This document shows positions 16,666 through 27,728 of a DNA stretch of 64,000 bases, piece after piece. Positions within the stretch are counted from its first letter, which is position 1, and each line of letters begins with the position of its first letter. The stretch is taken from the NCBI RefSeq assembly GCF_029784165.1, contig NC_073695.1, forward strand, positions 142,048,748-142,112,747. The letters run 5' to 3'. A program made the translations under genes and the position numbers. The DNA is from Wyeomyia smithii (taxonomy: Eukaryota > Arthropoda > Insecta > Diptera > Culicidae). Below the pieces are notes generated by a model. That model was not told where the DNA came from, searched no databases, and was given only the letters and a program-made list of their open reading frames with translations.

Positions 16666-17585
16666 GCTTACTAAGCTAATATTACACTTAAAAAAATTAA
16701 CTGTTTTATTTTACGAGATATTCAATTTCTGTATTTAGCAAAGTTATAGAGCTATCAATTTCATGAAAATTTGCCTTAGACACTGAATTCCTAGGTTTTA
16801 TCTCTAGAGAAATATAACGGTCTTTCTGAAAAGACTACTTTCCCAGTTCGCACAAATGACATGTTGGTGACCTCTAAGAGAAGATTCTTTTTCGTATGAA
16901 GCATATGTTCTGTAAATGGTCAGGAATGCTGAAAAAGCGTCGAAAAGACAGGGCTTAGAGCCTTATACAAACTTTTGGCAATTGTCACAAAGTGGTTCGT
17001 TAGAAATATTCTACATTCAAATATTTTCAACTTGGTGATATTTATAGGAGAAACCAGAAACGTTTCTATTCTCTAAATTGTCACCGCGAGTGGTATTTTC
17101 ATCAATACATTCATCAATATTTTCCATGACAAAGTTCCAAAATAAAATAATTTATTCGTGACCAACTCTCGAACATTGCACTTGTATTTTTTTATTTCAC
17201 TGATGAAATAATCAACTGTGTAGGTACATATAAACAATAACATAAAACAAGTTGAAATTGCGATAAATGCCAAGAGCTATTTACACATGCAATCCTATTT
17301 TCGTTGTGAACGTGAATCGCCTACCCCTTAAAATTCTCATGCGCCCACAGAAAAATAAGGTTTTAGATATCATTCGTTAAATTTTCAATATATTAGGAAC
17401 ACGAAAAATTAAATTTGTTGCTCTTTTTGCGCAAATGTCTGTTCATATGTGAGTCTTGCTATAATCTAGTTACAAAAGATATGGCTATTTTCGATGAAAA
17501 CATCCAGAGCATGTTATGGTTTAATTTCATAATATATACTTTAACAGATTTTAGCAATCATCGTCTCAACTTTAGTGAGCCATTT
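16666..17585. other. Unassigned AT-rich noncoding stretch
   Basis: No ORF with coding character and no repeat recognised. It flanks the head-to-head LINE insertion. Confidence 0.5.
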
Positions 17586-17837
17586 AATTCTAGGTGTTTT
17601 TTTTTTCAAGGGGGGGATTTGTTAGTAGCTTAAGTATTTAAGATAAATATTAGTAAATAATGAGTATGGGTGTCCAATCACAAATGGTGACTTCTCAACA
17701 CTGTTAGAAATTGAGAAGTCACCATTTGTGATTGGACACCCATACTCATTATTTACTAATATTTATCATAAATACTTAAGCTACTAACAAATCCCCCCCT
17801 TAAAAAAAAAATAAAAAATAAAAAAATTCTAGGTGTT
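17586..17837. mobile_element. Head-to-head pair of Juan/Jockey-like LINE 3' ends in one target-site duplication
   Basis: The insert (17,599-17,824) has a T-run at its left and an A-rich tail at its right. Between them are two inverse copies of the same ~100 bp LINE 3' end (TTTGTTAGTAGCTTAAG near 17,619 and its inverse near 17,785), meeting at about 17,710. The same sequence is the 3' end of the Juan-like fragment at 54,740-55,340. A 13 bp direct repeat AATTCTAGGTGTT flanks the whole insert (17,586-17,598 and 17,825-17,837). Confidence 0.85.
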
Positions 17838-18892
17838 CGTCACCAATTATTCTTGGGGACTTCCGTAAAAAAAACATGCATTCTTCTTGATAACGATTAT
17901 AGATCCTATCTGCATTCGTCAAAATATCAATTCATTTGAGGTCTCTTGTAAGAAAATAGTGATCGAACGTTAATTTAAGGAAATACATATGTGACTTTAT
18001 TAAAATGAAGTAATTCTTCCTTTGTTCTGGATTGAATAGGGTTAATTACTCAAACTCCGCCGAAATTTTGAAAAGATCACAAATTATTTTCTAACAACAT
18101 TTGACATATGAATATTTCCTTAAAATATTCACGGTGACTACATAGTAACCTTCGTCCGATGAAGCCCGATGTTTACTTCCACTAATATTTGTTTAAACCA
18201 AAAATAGACGACTACCAAAATCACTGTGACAATGTTAATAACTTATTATTTTTTAAAAAGGTCGCAAATTCCTTTAAACAAATCCTTTGACATATATTTT
18301 CTTATGAGAGTCACAGTGACTAATTAAGGAAACTATTGCTATGAGAAGTCACTATGAATTTACCGAAAAAATTTACCCGTACCTCTTAATGACTTGGTGA
18401 CTATTCCAAGACAAAATGCCACTCGTACTTTAAATTATCACCGTGACTACTCAGTGGGGATAACACTTTTGTTTCTAAAGAAAAATAATTTCGTCTGTGA
18501 CTCTTCAGAGAAAAATAAATATATTGTAGTTGAATCATCACAGAGACACAAAAAATGAAATTTTGTTTTTTAATCATTGCTTTCGTGTCTTTCGTGAGAA
18601 AATTCGCACAATATTTTACTAGAAAAATTAATAGTTACTCGATTACAAAAACTGTTTCCATATTATTTTAAAAACATTCAGGTGACAATTGTAACAAAAA
18701 AGCACTTTTTCAGTTTTTTCACTTAAATTATATCCTAACTACTTCTGATCAACTTGAGATGCTCTATGAAGTTTTTGATAATAACAAAATACACATTTCT
18801 CTAAAAAAAGAAGTTAATTCTGTTTAACCTAAATTTATGTAAATTTCTAAAATCAAGTTATTGAAAATTGCGAAAGTTTGTGTATTATTTAT
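17838..18892. other. Unassigned AT-rich noncoding stretch
   Basis: No gene seen. A ~50 bp block at about 18,711-18,761 (CTACTTCTGATCAACTTGAG) recurs in the same sense at about 23,861-23,911, on the other side of the LINE that follows. Confidence 0.5.
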
Positions 18893-19018
18893 TTATTTAT
18901 TTATTTATTCATTTATTTAACATCACCATCTTCGACAAAATATCGCACAGACTGTGAACTTATTCTATATTATTCTAACAACTAAACTTATCTAATAGTG
19001 CGGTCTTTAAAAACATGT

Positions 19019-19651
19019 CTAATGTTGAAATCGACTTTGTCGTACACATCGTTGAACAAGCGAATACATTTCTCCAAGGGATTGTTGTATCCATAGTTGG
19101 TTCTGTGGTGGCGGGTAGCCAGAAGAGTGTCTGACTGACAGCGATTCCAAACATATAAGCTGACATCTATCAGGGTAAGGAGGGAGCTCCACTGGGTCGC
19201 TCCAAGGGAGTGATCGTAAAGCAAACCGTACAAATTTCTTCTGCACGCGTTCAACTGCGAGGTTTAGTCCTAGGCAGTGCGGGGACCAAACAGGCGAAGC
19301 GTACACCAGAAGGCTGCGGACCAACGTGCAATAGAGTGACTTAATAGCAAAAATGTCTGTGAATTCAGAAGCGTGACGACGAATAAATCCCAGAACAGAA
19401 AAAGCTTTGGCAGTCATAATCCCGATATGGTTATTGAAGTTAAGCTCTTTGTCAATCGTCACACCGAGATCGTAGATAGACGAGACACGTTGGAGTTGGA
19501 GCGAATTAGAGCTGGACTGAACTTCGCACATAGGAGTAAATACGTTTAAAACCTGATCATAAGTGGAAAATTCAAAGTAAATCAACTTTGTATTGTAGTG
19601 TTTCATTTTGAAGTGTGGTGTATGCTTGATCACTTGACAGCTCATCAACAT
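19019..19651 (-). pseudogene. LINE reverse transcriptase, C-terminal fragment
   Basis: This 210-residue frame carries the region that follows the RT catalytic core in CR1-like LINEs: SSIYDLGVTIDKELNFNNHI, then SVLGFIRRHASEF, LYCTLVRSLLVYASPVWSP, and RVQKKFVRFALRSLPW. The same block order occurs in the LINEs at 31,371-32,273 and 58,831-59,676. The catalytic YADD box is absent because the upstream part is missing. Past residue 190 the frame loses similarity, and the expected last ~70 residues continue in other frames towards the tail at 18,893. Non-functional. Confidence 0.8.
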
Positions 19652-20394
19652 CCAAAAGCTATGTTTACGGTCTTAACGAGAGGTTTGAACCGACCGCAAT
19701 TCAACATTTTTTTGTGCATGATAATGACGCTTTGATACCGTGAGCTAAATTATAACGTTCCGAAGATAAACAAGTGATTTTTAAATTAAACAACGATGGA
19801 GATTGTTAAAGAATGTTAATCGAACAGAAATGTGTACTTAGCATGTATGCTAGTCTCTCCAAATACCCAGGTGTTTGTCAAAATCAATATTATGAAACCC
19901 AAAATATTTGTTTTTATAAGTTAACTCAAAATGGGATAAGTTATGTTTCCGGCAAAATCCGGTTGAACGGCTTATATTACGTGAAAGTGCTAAAATTTTT
20001 GGTTATAATGGTGAAGAAAAACCTTCCGGACGCTTCCGGTTTCGTGTTTTATCGCTATGTGAAAATAATCAAGAAATTCTTATTTTTTCGCTTCTTGGAT
20101 AGTTGTAGCCTTGGTTACCCAAATGAAACTTTGTCAAACGACTGAAATGTGTACTGAGAAGTCATTTCATAATAAATTCGAGTATTTGGATGAATTTCGA
20201 CCCGACTATGACTGATTTAAAATTTCATTATAAGAAATGTCATCCATCACTTTAAGGTGGGTTATTCCATGCAAAAAATTATACAAATCCAATCATTTGT
20301 TTTTATTATCACAATATAATACGTTTTCAGTGCAAAAATTTTGTTTAAATAATTATGATCATGTTTGATATTCTAAGTGTTCCACTGTGCATCG
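19652..20394. other. Unassigned sequence replacing the RT core of the LINE
   Basis: No similarity to the flanking LINE is seen. The right edge reads ...TTCCACTGTGCATCG (near 20,380). The plus frame at 19,813-20,145 (110 codons) has no recognisable features and is probably chance. This could be an unrelated insertion or a deletion-filler. Confidence 0.4.
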
Positions 20395-20885
20395 TTTAGA
20401 TTTACGTTGGATGGAATGCGAGGAGATGATTCTCACTTCTTCACGAAATCCCAAAAGCGTGGGGGATCCTGTTTTACACTAGTCTGGACCCTTGATATAT
20501 AATTATCGTGAGTGGCCTGTAGAACCGTTTTATACAAAGCTTCAACAATGTGCAGTTTTAGTCTGTCGCTGTCAGATTTCGTTCGGTGTCGTGCTTTTCT
20601 TAGTTTGTTCCGCGCGTGCTTTTCTTAGTTTGTTCCGCAGAAGACGCTGCTCAGGGGTCGACCAGGGTTGGTTGAAGGTATAATTGAACAGTCGTTTTTT
20701 CCGTGGAACCTAATCGTTACAAATTACGTAGAGCTGGTCATAGAAGGATTTTAAAGCGCTGTCAACTGCATCGGTTTGCAGTACAGAACCCCAGTTAATT
20801 TCATTGAACGCCAGTTTCACCTGATCGTAATCACACGCCTTGAAGTCGAAACTAAAATTGTCTAAACAGTCATCAAGCAGGGTCT
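20395..20885 (-). pseudogene. LINE ORF2 fragment (endonuclease-RT linker)
   Basis: The minus strand encodes LDNFSFDFKACDYDQVKLAF, then FNEINWGSVLQTDAVDSALK, and a PWSTPEQRLLRNKLRKARA block. This is the linker pattern between endonuclease and RT in CR1/Daphne-like LINEs. It has internal stops, and a 24 bp direct duplication (GTGCTTTTCTTAGTTTGTTCCGC unit at about 20,588-20,635). It joins in sense with the endonuclease fragment at 21,771 when the intervening foldback element is ignored. Confidence 0.7.
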
Positions 20886-21735
20886 CCTACGAAAGGCAGA
20901 AAATAAAAAGGCAGAATCACGGAAGGCAGAATCACGAAAAGCAGAATTATCGAAGGCTGAATATTTCATAAGGCAGAATAACGAATGGCAGAATCAAAAA
21001 ATGGTCTATTTTTTTTCAACAACACACACTCGCGGCCTTTGGCTGACTCTATTGTCCAAGTGTATGTTGTCCTTACTCGCTACCGCTCGTTCGGCCTTAA
21101 CTAAGGGAAAGAAAACCTGTTTGAATAATCCCAGAAAACCAGTAGATCAGTTGTTTGTATGCGAGAGGCCGCCGCTTCCGACGACGGGTCGGCGGCCGGC
21201 TCGGACCGCGGAAACCACGGCGGCTTTGTGCCGCCTCGGTTCCTTGCCCTCGATTATGCGTCTTCGCCGCATGAATTGTTTTTTGTTAATTATAACCAAC
21301 AAACCGGTGAGACTAGTATTATTTAAACCTAACATCGAAAAATTACTCTCCGCGATGCCGTGAGAGTCTTGAGGACCTCAGCCAAACCAGTTTGCGCGTT
21401 TCGGATCTAATAATTAGGCTTGATTTACACCTCTCATCAAAACTGATCATTGCTTGTGACGATTTAATATGTCTGGTTACCAAATAATATTAAGTAATAA
21501 ATGTAGAGTAGCAGCTTTGATACTGTGACCAGGATTCGCACCAATTTGCCATTACGCACTTGGCTTTCGCCAGGTTTTGCTACCAGTGATTCTGCCTTCC
21601 GTGCCCTTCGAAATTCTGCCTTTTGAAATATTCTGCCTTGTGTGTACGGTCATAGAGTTCTGCCTTTCATGATTCTGCCTTTCGTGCTTCTGCCTTTCGT
21701 GCTTCTGCCTTTTGTGATTCTGCCTTCTGTGGCGA
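20886..21735. mobile_element. Foldback-type DNA element with subterminal GGCAGAATCACGAA arrays
   Basis: The left end (20,889-21,000) has seven or so diverged copies of a ~14-16 bp unit AAGGCAGAATCACGAA. The right end (21,584-21,735) has eight or so copies of the inverse, e.g. TTCTGCCTTTCGTG. The 580 bp centre includes a GC-rich block (21,165-21,260) but no transposase. It sits inside the LINE, whose ORF2 pieces lie on both sides in the same sense. Exact ends and target duplication could not be fixed. Confidence 0.75.
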
Positions 21736-21770
21736 ACCCGTCGAGCATGATACAGTTGTCAGGGCTTACG

Positions 21771-22968
21771 TCAATCAGTAAAACAAAAGGCGTGTGCAGG
21801 GGATGTGGGCAGTTCAATTAAGTCCAGGTGCTCTGGTGAATTTGTGAATGCGAGGTAAAGAAGATTTCCATTAATGTTAACGAAACAATTGACTTGATGA
21901 ATGTAGCCGTTCACCTCGTCGTCAGATTGCCATCTCAAATTAGGAAGATTAAAGTCACCCAACGTCAATACGATATCGGTTACAGAGGTGTGGCTTCTTG
22001 GCTGCGTAGGCATGAATCAAGTACATATCAGAAGGCATTTTGGGAGCAATGTAAATAGCGATTATGTAGAGCGAACAATGTACCGACTTTATGCAAACCG
22101 CGGCCTGCTCAAGACTCGAACAATTCGTCAGAGAGATCAACTCGCAACGAAGATGATTTTTTATCGCAATCAAAGCGCCTCCACCGTCTTCTTTCTCACT
22201 GGTTAATGAGCTATGCGCACGGCGGAACAATGTGTAATCTGAAGTTATTTCGTTATTGTCGATGCTTTCTCGCAGCCAAGTTTTTGTAAAAACGATCAAG
22301 TTGTAATCGCAGCTAGTGAGCATTAAACGCAACTTGGCAATTTTTGTTCGTAACCCTCTTACGTTTTGATAGTACACTGTTAGATTCTGTGTCTTACCAG
22401 ACCTTGAGTTGGAGAGCTTGCTGGAGGAACATGCTGCTGCGGCGATGATGTCTGTGGTACGGCAACTTGACGGTGAGTGAGGCTGAGCTGACGGTGCACT
22501 GCTGTAATCGATAAATGTTACCGGAGAGGAATTGCTCAAATTGCATGCATACTTGCCTGCTTGAGTTGGAAAACCCCCTCTCCAAATTCGCACACAGGAA
22601 CGGGATGACTGCTGGCCGCTGGCTTGAAGTGCGCGACTGTGACGAGAGGATAGGGGGCTTCCATAAGGCTTACAGGCATGCATCCCGATATTGAGAAAGA
22701 AGTTGGCTGCGGTTGGTCGGCAATCAGTGGTGTAATAATTCAGCAATCCATAATGAGCGTGATCGGGGAAGAAGAAGCCTGATGCAGTAGTTGATGTTGG
22801 GGGGTGAAATTTTACGGTTCCGTAGTTTTCGAATTCGCGAAACAGAAGACCTTCAGGCCATGTTTCGGGATCCAGAGCTTTCTGCTTGAGCAATGTGTCC
22901 AATCCAATTTTGAATGATACGAAGGAAAGTGATTCGATGGCTTTGCCTTTTGGTACAAGCTTTACCAC
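21771..22968 (-). pseudogene. LINE ORF1 C-terminus and ORF2 endonuclease, frameshifted
   Basis: The frame at 22,968-21,955 begins with the end of ORF1 (VKLVPKGKAIESLSFVSFKI and WPEGLLFREFENYG). It runs without a stop into the start of ORF2: LTVYYQNVRGLRTKIAKLRL, the N-terminal block of APE-type LINE endonucleases. KTWLRESI and GGGALIAI follow, where the family usually has ETWL. A frameshift near 21,990 moves to a frame (22,013-21,771) with VLTLGDFNLPNLRWQ, the endonuclease GDFN box. No stop separates ORF1 from ORF2 in this copy, which suggests a lost ORF1 stop or an indel. Inactive. Confidence 0.8.
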
Positions 22969-23538
22969 CGTTCGATATTAAGGTAGGTTTTCGATATCTC
23001 ACAAACAGCCTCAACAGTTATATCCGGACGAATCCGTGAGAGATAAATCCAGAATCTATCTACTTCGTTTTTGCAAACGGGTACCGAAATAACGTTATCA
23101 AGCGGCTTTTTACTACCCACGCGACACGCTTCCAATGCGCGCGCATTGATTTCTAAAACACGGGGACGTTTTACAGCTCTACGGTGATCGATTGTGGGCC
23201 ATCGAGGACTAGCCGCTGGTGACGAGTGCGTGGGTGGTTTTGAGTGCAGTTGTTTGACTTCCGAGCGTAGTTCAGTAATTGCACACGTAAGCGAAGTAAG
23301 TGGTGATTTTCCATCGGCTTGGCACGAAATAGCACGAAAATGGGAGTTTGCAAATAGTTCTGCGCAACCATCACACATCCAGAAAAGATTTTTCTTACTT
23401 GAAGTTAGATACGATTGCATCGCACGTGTTACTCCAGAGCATTCGTTTAAGTGGAAAAAAACCTCCACAGTAGCCGCGGCAGATAACAATGTCAATGCCA
23501 GTGATAGTTAATAAACATTTTTTGCATTGCTTTGCCAT
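22962..23538 (-). pseudogene. LINE ORF1 with PHD-type zinc finger, frameshifted
   Basis: From an ATG at 23,538 the frame encodes MAKQCKKC, a CX2C pair followed by a CRGYCGG pair. A frameshift near 23,455 moves to the 23,495-22,962 frame, where FFHLNECSG and FWMCDGCAELF complete a C4-H-C3 PHD-like finger. A coiled-coil-like segment (about ITELRSEVKQLHS) and a DVISVPVCKNEVDRFWIY block follow. PHD-bearing ORF1 proteins are known from CR1-group LINEs and are thought to bind nucleic acid. Non-functional here because of the frameshift. Confidence 0.75.
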
Positions 23539-23760
23539 CGTACGCCTAGGTGTAGACTTCCAGCGATACTTACAAGTATTACAGTCGGAACGAAAGCTCG
23601 CACGATCCAAAATCGAGCAGTAAAGGTTTGCAATATTTGTCGGTAGATGTCGCTTCAGTTGAAGAAATTGGCGTGGAGAGTAGTAGCCCTTTGTTGATAA
23701 CAAGAACAATAAAAATACATACACTCGCGAAATTTATAATTTGGCACGACATAATAAACA

Positions 23761-25959
23761 TTTTTCAGAATCGGGACTCTTCGGGAACTTTTTATTTCAT
23801 AGTTTTAAAATATCGCTTTTTAACTACTTTGTTCACCTAAATACTGCCCAAAAGTTCCAGTAGTTTTTCCACTTAAATGATATCTTAACGACTTCTGATC
23901 AACTTAAGATGTATTAGATAGATGTGACCGGTGTAAACAGCAGACTGACATTATTACTTAAATCAAACCCAGGAGCAAAACGTGCAATAAATGTGCGACA
24001 AAAGGTTGACTCGAAATTGCTGGTGCGGTAGAAATGTGAAGTGAACTGTCGTGGACTGTGATTTTGTCGTAAGCGCCAGAAGCATAAAATCGTTCCAGAA
24101 GCAATTTTGTCTAAATCGTTTGCAAATTAACAGAAGCGCATTATTACGCAATCTGTTCTGACAGAATCTAAGTAAATATGTTGAAAAACGTATCCCATTG
24201 CTTTGAAACGTTTATTTATGTAAATGCAATGAGTTCTAACGCTAATGTCACTTCTCCTGCAAAATAGCGAAACCATTTCAACGTTTTGCATATAAAGTGA
24301 CGTCGCGTCGGTGCGCCTAACCAGTCTAGTTTGCCATGCGTACTGGTCGGTCAGCAGCAAGGATATAATTAAAATTGTGCAACCCACAAACATGATACAT
24401 TATCGTATCCGTACCTCAACGTCACTTCTATGCAAAATGGCGCTAACGTAACTTTTTATTTTTGATATTTCTCAGTTATTTATCATCATTTTTGAAAACG
24501 GAAACCTATACTATAGTAATACATAAAAAATGAAATTTGAAAATTTGGCGCTTACGTCAAAACGCCAGCCAGTGAAGGAAACTACAAAAAAGAGGTGAAA
24601 TATGTTATAAAATGGGCCTTAAGCATTCGAGCCCACAAGTGAACCCGACAGATGAATAGGATGTCACAATTATCCAGAACCAGAAGGTACACAGTGAGTA
24701 CCACGATCAAATTAAACATAGTGTTAGTGTTACTAGTGATAATTCTAGCAATATTAGGCTACATGCCATACGCGAAAAGGATGAAACGCAAAGTTTACGA
24801 GAAGGCGAGGTTGTCTTTTTTATCGATAACGTGAGAATGGAGCAACAGCAGCAGCATTAAGCAGCATCTACAGCAAACAGCAGCAGCAGTAAGCAGCATC
24901 AACAACGTTAAATGCGTTGCTGTGGAAGGTCCGCAGCTAATTGAACCACCTAGTCTTCTCTTTCCATCAGATATAGTAAGTCGTTATACAAGTGTGAGAG
25001 CAGACAATCGTTCAGTTACAAAAATAACTTCCACAAGGCAGTGTGTGTGGTTAATCGAGGCGTGTGTGAAGCATAGAGCAATAAAGAAGGGTGATCGATA
25101 TTGGTCTTAGGGGAAACCTGAGAGAGAGGCGCCAGCTCAATGACAGTTAAATTTTTTTTTGTCTACTTCGTTTTCGTTTTTGTGCAAGAAGAGTATCTCA
25201 CAAACGTTTTAATCACGTCAGCGTGCGCTCGTTTGGTAATGATATTATTCGAAAATATGTTCAAACATGAGGTGATTGTTATATCGGTTGAATATAATAA
25301 TATATTTTTGATGTAGCAAAAGTAGATTCATTGATTCAGTTTCTGTCCGTGCAGTTAAGAATTAATAGTTCTGATAATATTCTGTGAATTAATGTGAGGT
25401 TGCAATAAGATCTGTCTACATTTTTTTTTTCATCGATCTTCGATTAATCCATTACATTTTACGCGGTGGAAAGAATTCAGTGACGTGAGAGGCGGTTGGA
25501 AATGGACAGATGCATTAAAAGTATGCAATGCATGTTAGCCAGTTCAAAATAATAACCAATCCAGTCGATGTGTCGCTTCCGCGTAATGTTCTTTGGGATT
25601 ACAAATAAATGGCAGGAATTCAAAACAATTTCACTTTTACAGTGACAGGCAGCAGTAATGATCTATTGTTTTTGGGTGGTTGATGCAAGTGCTTTTAGCA
25701 TGAGCTTCAAGGTAAAAATAAAAATTTAGGCAGATTGTTTCCGATATCAACTGTATCATCATTGCCTAGTGAGATCCCTCCAATACGATTTTAACATCTA
25801 TACAGTGGGTGTCATAATTATTATTGTTCTTGCTTTAAGCTTATTCCAATTTCTACGTGATGTTAGGAGACATATTAAACAATGCATGTGTCAAACATAT
25901 TTAACAATATATGTAAAGAGATATTAACTTCACCGTCAATTTCAAATAATAAATATCAT
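23761..25959. other. Unassigned noncoding sequence with one possible small ORF
   Basis: Apart from the 60-codon ORF at 24,652, I see only CAG-rich leader-like sequence (24,840-24,910) and short chance frames. The ~50 bp block at 23,861-23,911 repeats one at 18,711. Confidence 0.5.
24652..24834 (+). CDS. Small ORF with one predicted membrane segment, possible retroelement relic
   Basis: This 60-codon ORF has a basic N-terminus (MNRMSQLSRTRRYTVS), a strong hydrophobic stretch of about 18 residues starting KLNIVLVLLVIILAILGY, and a very basic C-terminal part (KRMKRKVYEKARL). By eye it resembles the 77-codon ORF upstream of gag in the LTR element at 44,476-51,171, which has KLNIILALLIV then a YKLF and Lys-rich tail. 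CAG-rich leader-like sequence follows it, but no gag. It may be a remnant of a related LTR element's leader. Similarity over such a short, hydrophobic stretch could be chance. Confidence 0.35.
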   Translation: MNRMSQLSRTRRYTVSTTIKLNIVLVLLVIILAILGYMPYAKRMKRKVYEKARLSFLSIT

Positions 25960-26366
25960 TCCGAGTTGTGCTCTCGTCGTGTTCGGTCGCAATTTTATTT
26001 CGATCTCGGTAGTGCCGACCAGTTATTCGCCTTCAAGGTCACCGTGCATTGTATTGTGTGTGCACTGCTGCTAGTTGCCGTCGTTGCTGTTGAAGACAAG
26101 AATAAGGAAGAAAAAGTCAACAACAGCCCGTGTGTTGTGTCGCTACTTGGAGAAATCCAGTACCCGGCACACGGCTGCTTAGCTGTGTGGCTGGAGCGGC
26201 TGCAGCTTTTGCTACCGGACTCTTGTGTGAACTGGAGATTGGCATCACCCGTGCGCTGATAGCGGTGGAGAGCGGCTGCAGAAGATAAGTAGTTTTTTTT
26301 TCTTGGTTTTTTTCTACAATATTATTTGTTGATTGGCATTTTGCGTGTGTGGCTTACACGTCCAAC

Positions 26367-27728
26367 ATGGACGACGAACGCGGGGATGAAAACCCGCTCG
26401 TTCTACCGCCTAACCCTCCCGGATACAAAGTTCCAAGGGTTAAAAATGGAGCCCTGCTGGAAGCTACCCATCGGCTTAAGCAGTACCCGGAGGGCAAAGC
26501 TGGTATTGGGGCTGTATTTTTCCGGCCTAAAGTGAAAGCATTGAACACAATGCAAATCTGTAAAGATCTGGCACGGTTTACAGCCGTGACTGAAATTACC
26601 AAAGTACGCCCGAATAAGCTGCGTGTTTTGGTGTCCGACCACAAGCAAGCAAACGAGATTGCTGCTTGTGAGCTCTTCACGCGGGAGTACCACGTGTACA
26701 TTCCAGCTCGCGTAGTTGAGATTGACGGTGTGGTCAGCGAATCGAGTCTGACTGTCGAGGACCTGTTGAAGGCTGGAAAAGGCCTTTTCAAGAATTCTAG
26801 CCTTGAACCTGCCAAGATACTTGAATGTAAGCAATTACATTCAGTATCGCTCGACAAGGGTGTAAAAACTTACACCCCATCAGACTCTTTTCGCGTGACT
26901 TTCGCCGGGTCTGCTCTGCCGAGCTATGTGCTCGTGGATAAGGTGCGTCTACCCGTGCGCTTGTTTGTACCGCGGGTAATGAATTGCCTCAAGTGCAAAC
27001 AGTTGGGCCATACGGCCTCCCACTGTGGCAATAGAGCACGTTTTGGCAAGTGCGGAGAGCAACATGCGGATGACGCCTGTAATAAGGGTGCTGAAAAGTG
27101 CCTTTATTGTGGGCAGACTCCGCATGAGCTGTCTGCATGTCCCGCGTACAAACAGCGCCAAGAAAAGATTAAGCGGTCTCTGAAAGAGCGCTCTAAGCGC
27201 ACTTTCGCAGAAATGCTCAAAGAGGCCGCTGCCACCAAACTGGTTTCCCCGAATCTTTTTGAGGTCTTGTCATCCGATGAGTCTGATTCTGACTATTCAG
27301 TTGGGGAACCTTCTTTTGTTGAACCCGGGAAGTCTAGGAAGAGGAAAAACCTTTCTTCCCCTAGACTTCCTAGGAAAGGACAGAAAAGGTCTCCATCTGA
27401 AGTGACTGATACTAAGAAACAAAAAAGTGCTGTAGAAAATCCGAAGCAAACTCCTCCGGGATTGGCAAAATTAAATTCAAGTAAGGAGTTTCCGGCACTT
27501 CCAGGAACATCAAAAAACCCAACTGTTCCTTCTTTTTCGTCCAAGATTCAGCCAGAATCTGGACTGCTGAAGTTTTCAGATATTGTGGACTGGATTTTCG
27601 AAAATTTTTACATAACTGATCCACTTAAAAGTCTTCTGCTGGCATTTCTACCAACAGTTAAAACGTTTTTGAAGCAGTTGACTGCTAAATGGCCCCTCCT
27701 TGCAGCGATCGTATCTTTCGATGGCTAA
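26367..27728 (+). CDS. I-clade LINE ORF1 (Gag-like nucleic-acid-binding protein)
   Basis: ATG at 26,367 gives about 453 residues. Earlier in-frame GTG codons lack support. A middle region (about residues 60-200) is an RRM-like fold in this family. Three CCHC zinc knuckles sit at about residues 213-270. The first (CLKCKQLGHTASHC) and third (CLYCGQTPHELSAC) are canonical CX2CX4HX4C. The second (FGKCGEQHADDAC) has Phe where the first Cys belongs. The C-terminal third is Lys/Ser/Pro-rich. The stop overlaps the ORF2 start as ATGGCTAA (27,721-27,728), which suggests termination-reinitiation for ORF2. The protein is expected to bind LINE RNA. The ORF is intact in length, so the second-knuckle change is the only visible damage. 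Confidence 0.85.
   Translation: MDDERGDENPLVLPPNPPGYKVPRVKNGALLEATHRLKQYPEGKAGIGAVFFRPKVKALNTMQICKDLARFTAVTEITKVRPNKLRVLVSDHKQANEIAACELFTREYHVYIPARVVEIDGVVSESSLTVEDLLKAGKGLFKNSSLEPAKILECKQLHSVSLDKGVKTYTPSDSFRVTFAGSALPSYVLVDKVRLPVRLFVPRVMNCLKCKQLGHTASHCGNRARFGKCGEQHADDACNKGAEKCLYCGQTPHELSACPAYKQRQEKIKRSLKERSKRTFAEMLKEAAATKLVSPNLFEVLSSDESDSDYSVGEPSFVEPGKSRKRKNLSSPRLPRKGQKRSPSEVTDTKKQKSAVENPKQTPPGLAKLNSSKEFPALPGTSKNPTVPSFSSKIQPESGLLKFSDIVDWIFENFYITDPLKSLLLAFLPTVKTFLKQLTAKWPLLAAIVSFDG

Larger units (their letters stand above)
18893..23760 (-). mobile_element. Decayed CR1/Daphne-like LINE, internally deleted and split by a foldback element
   Basis: Minus-strand order: ORF1 with a PHD-type zinc finger (23,538 leftwards), endonuclease (about 22,400-21,770), interruption by a foldback element (20,886-21,735), the endonuclease-RT linker (20,885-20,395), unrelated sequence (19,652-20,395) where the RT core should be, then the RT C-terminal part (19,651-19,019) and a (TTTA)n tail on the plus strand (18,893-18,921). 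Short-repeat 3' tails instead of poly(A) are typical of CR1-related LINEs. Several frameshifts; inactive. Confidence 0.8.

Noticed and set aside
25882..26259. 125-codon ORF before LINE ORF1
   Set aside because: It sits across the probable 5' end and 5' UTR of the I-clade LINE, has no domain, and is most likely chance.
26354..26857. Minus-strand ORFs opposite LINE ORF1
   Set aside because: Shadows of a real coding region on the other strand.
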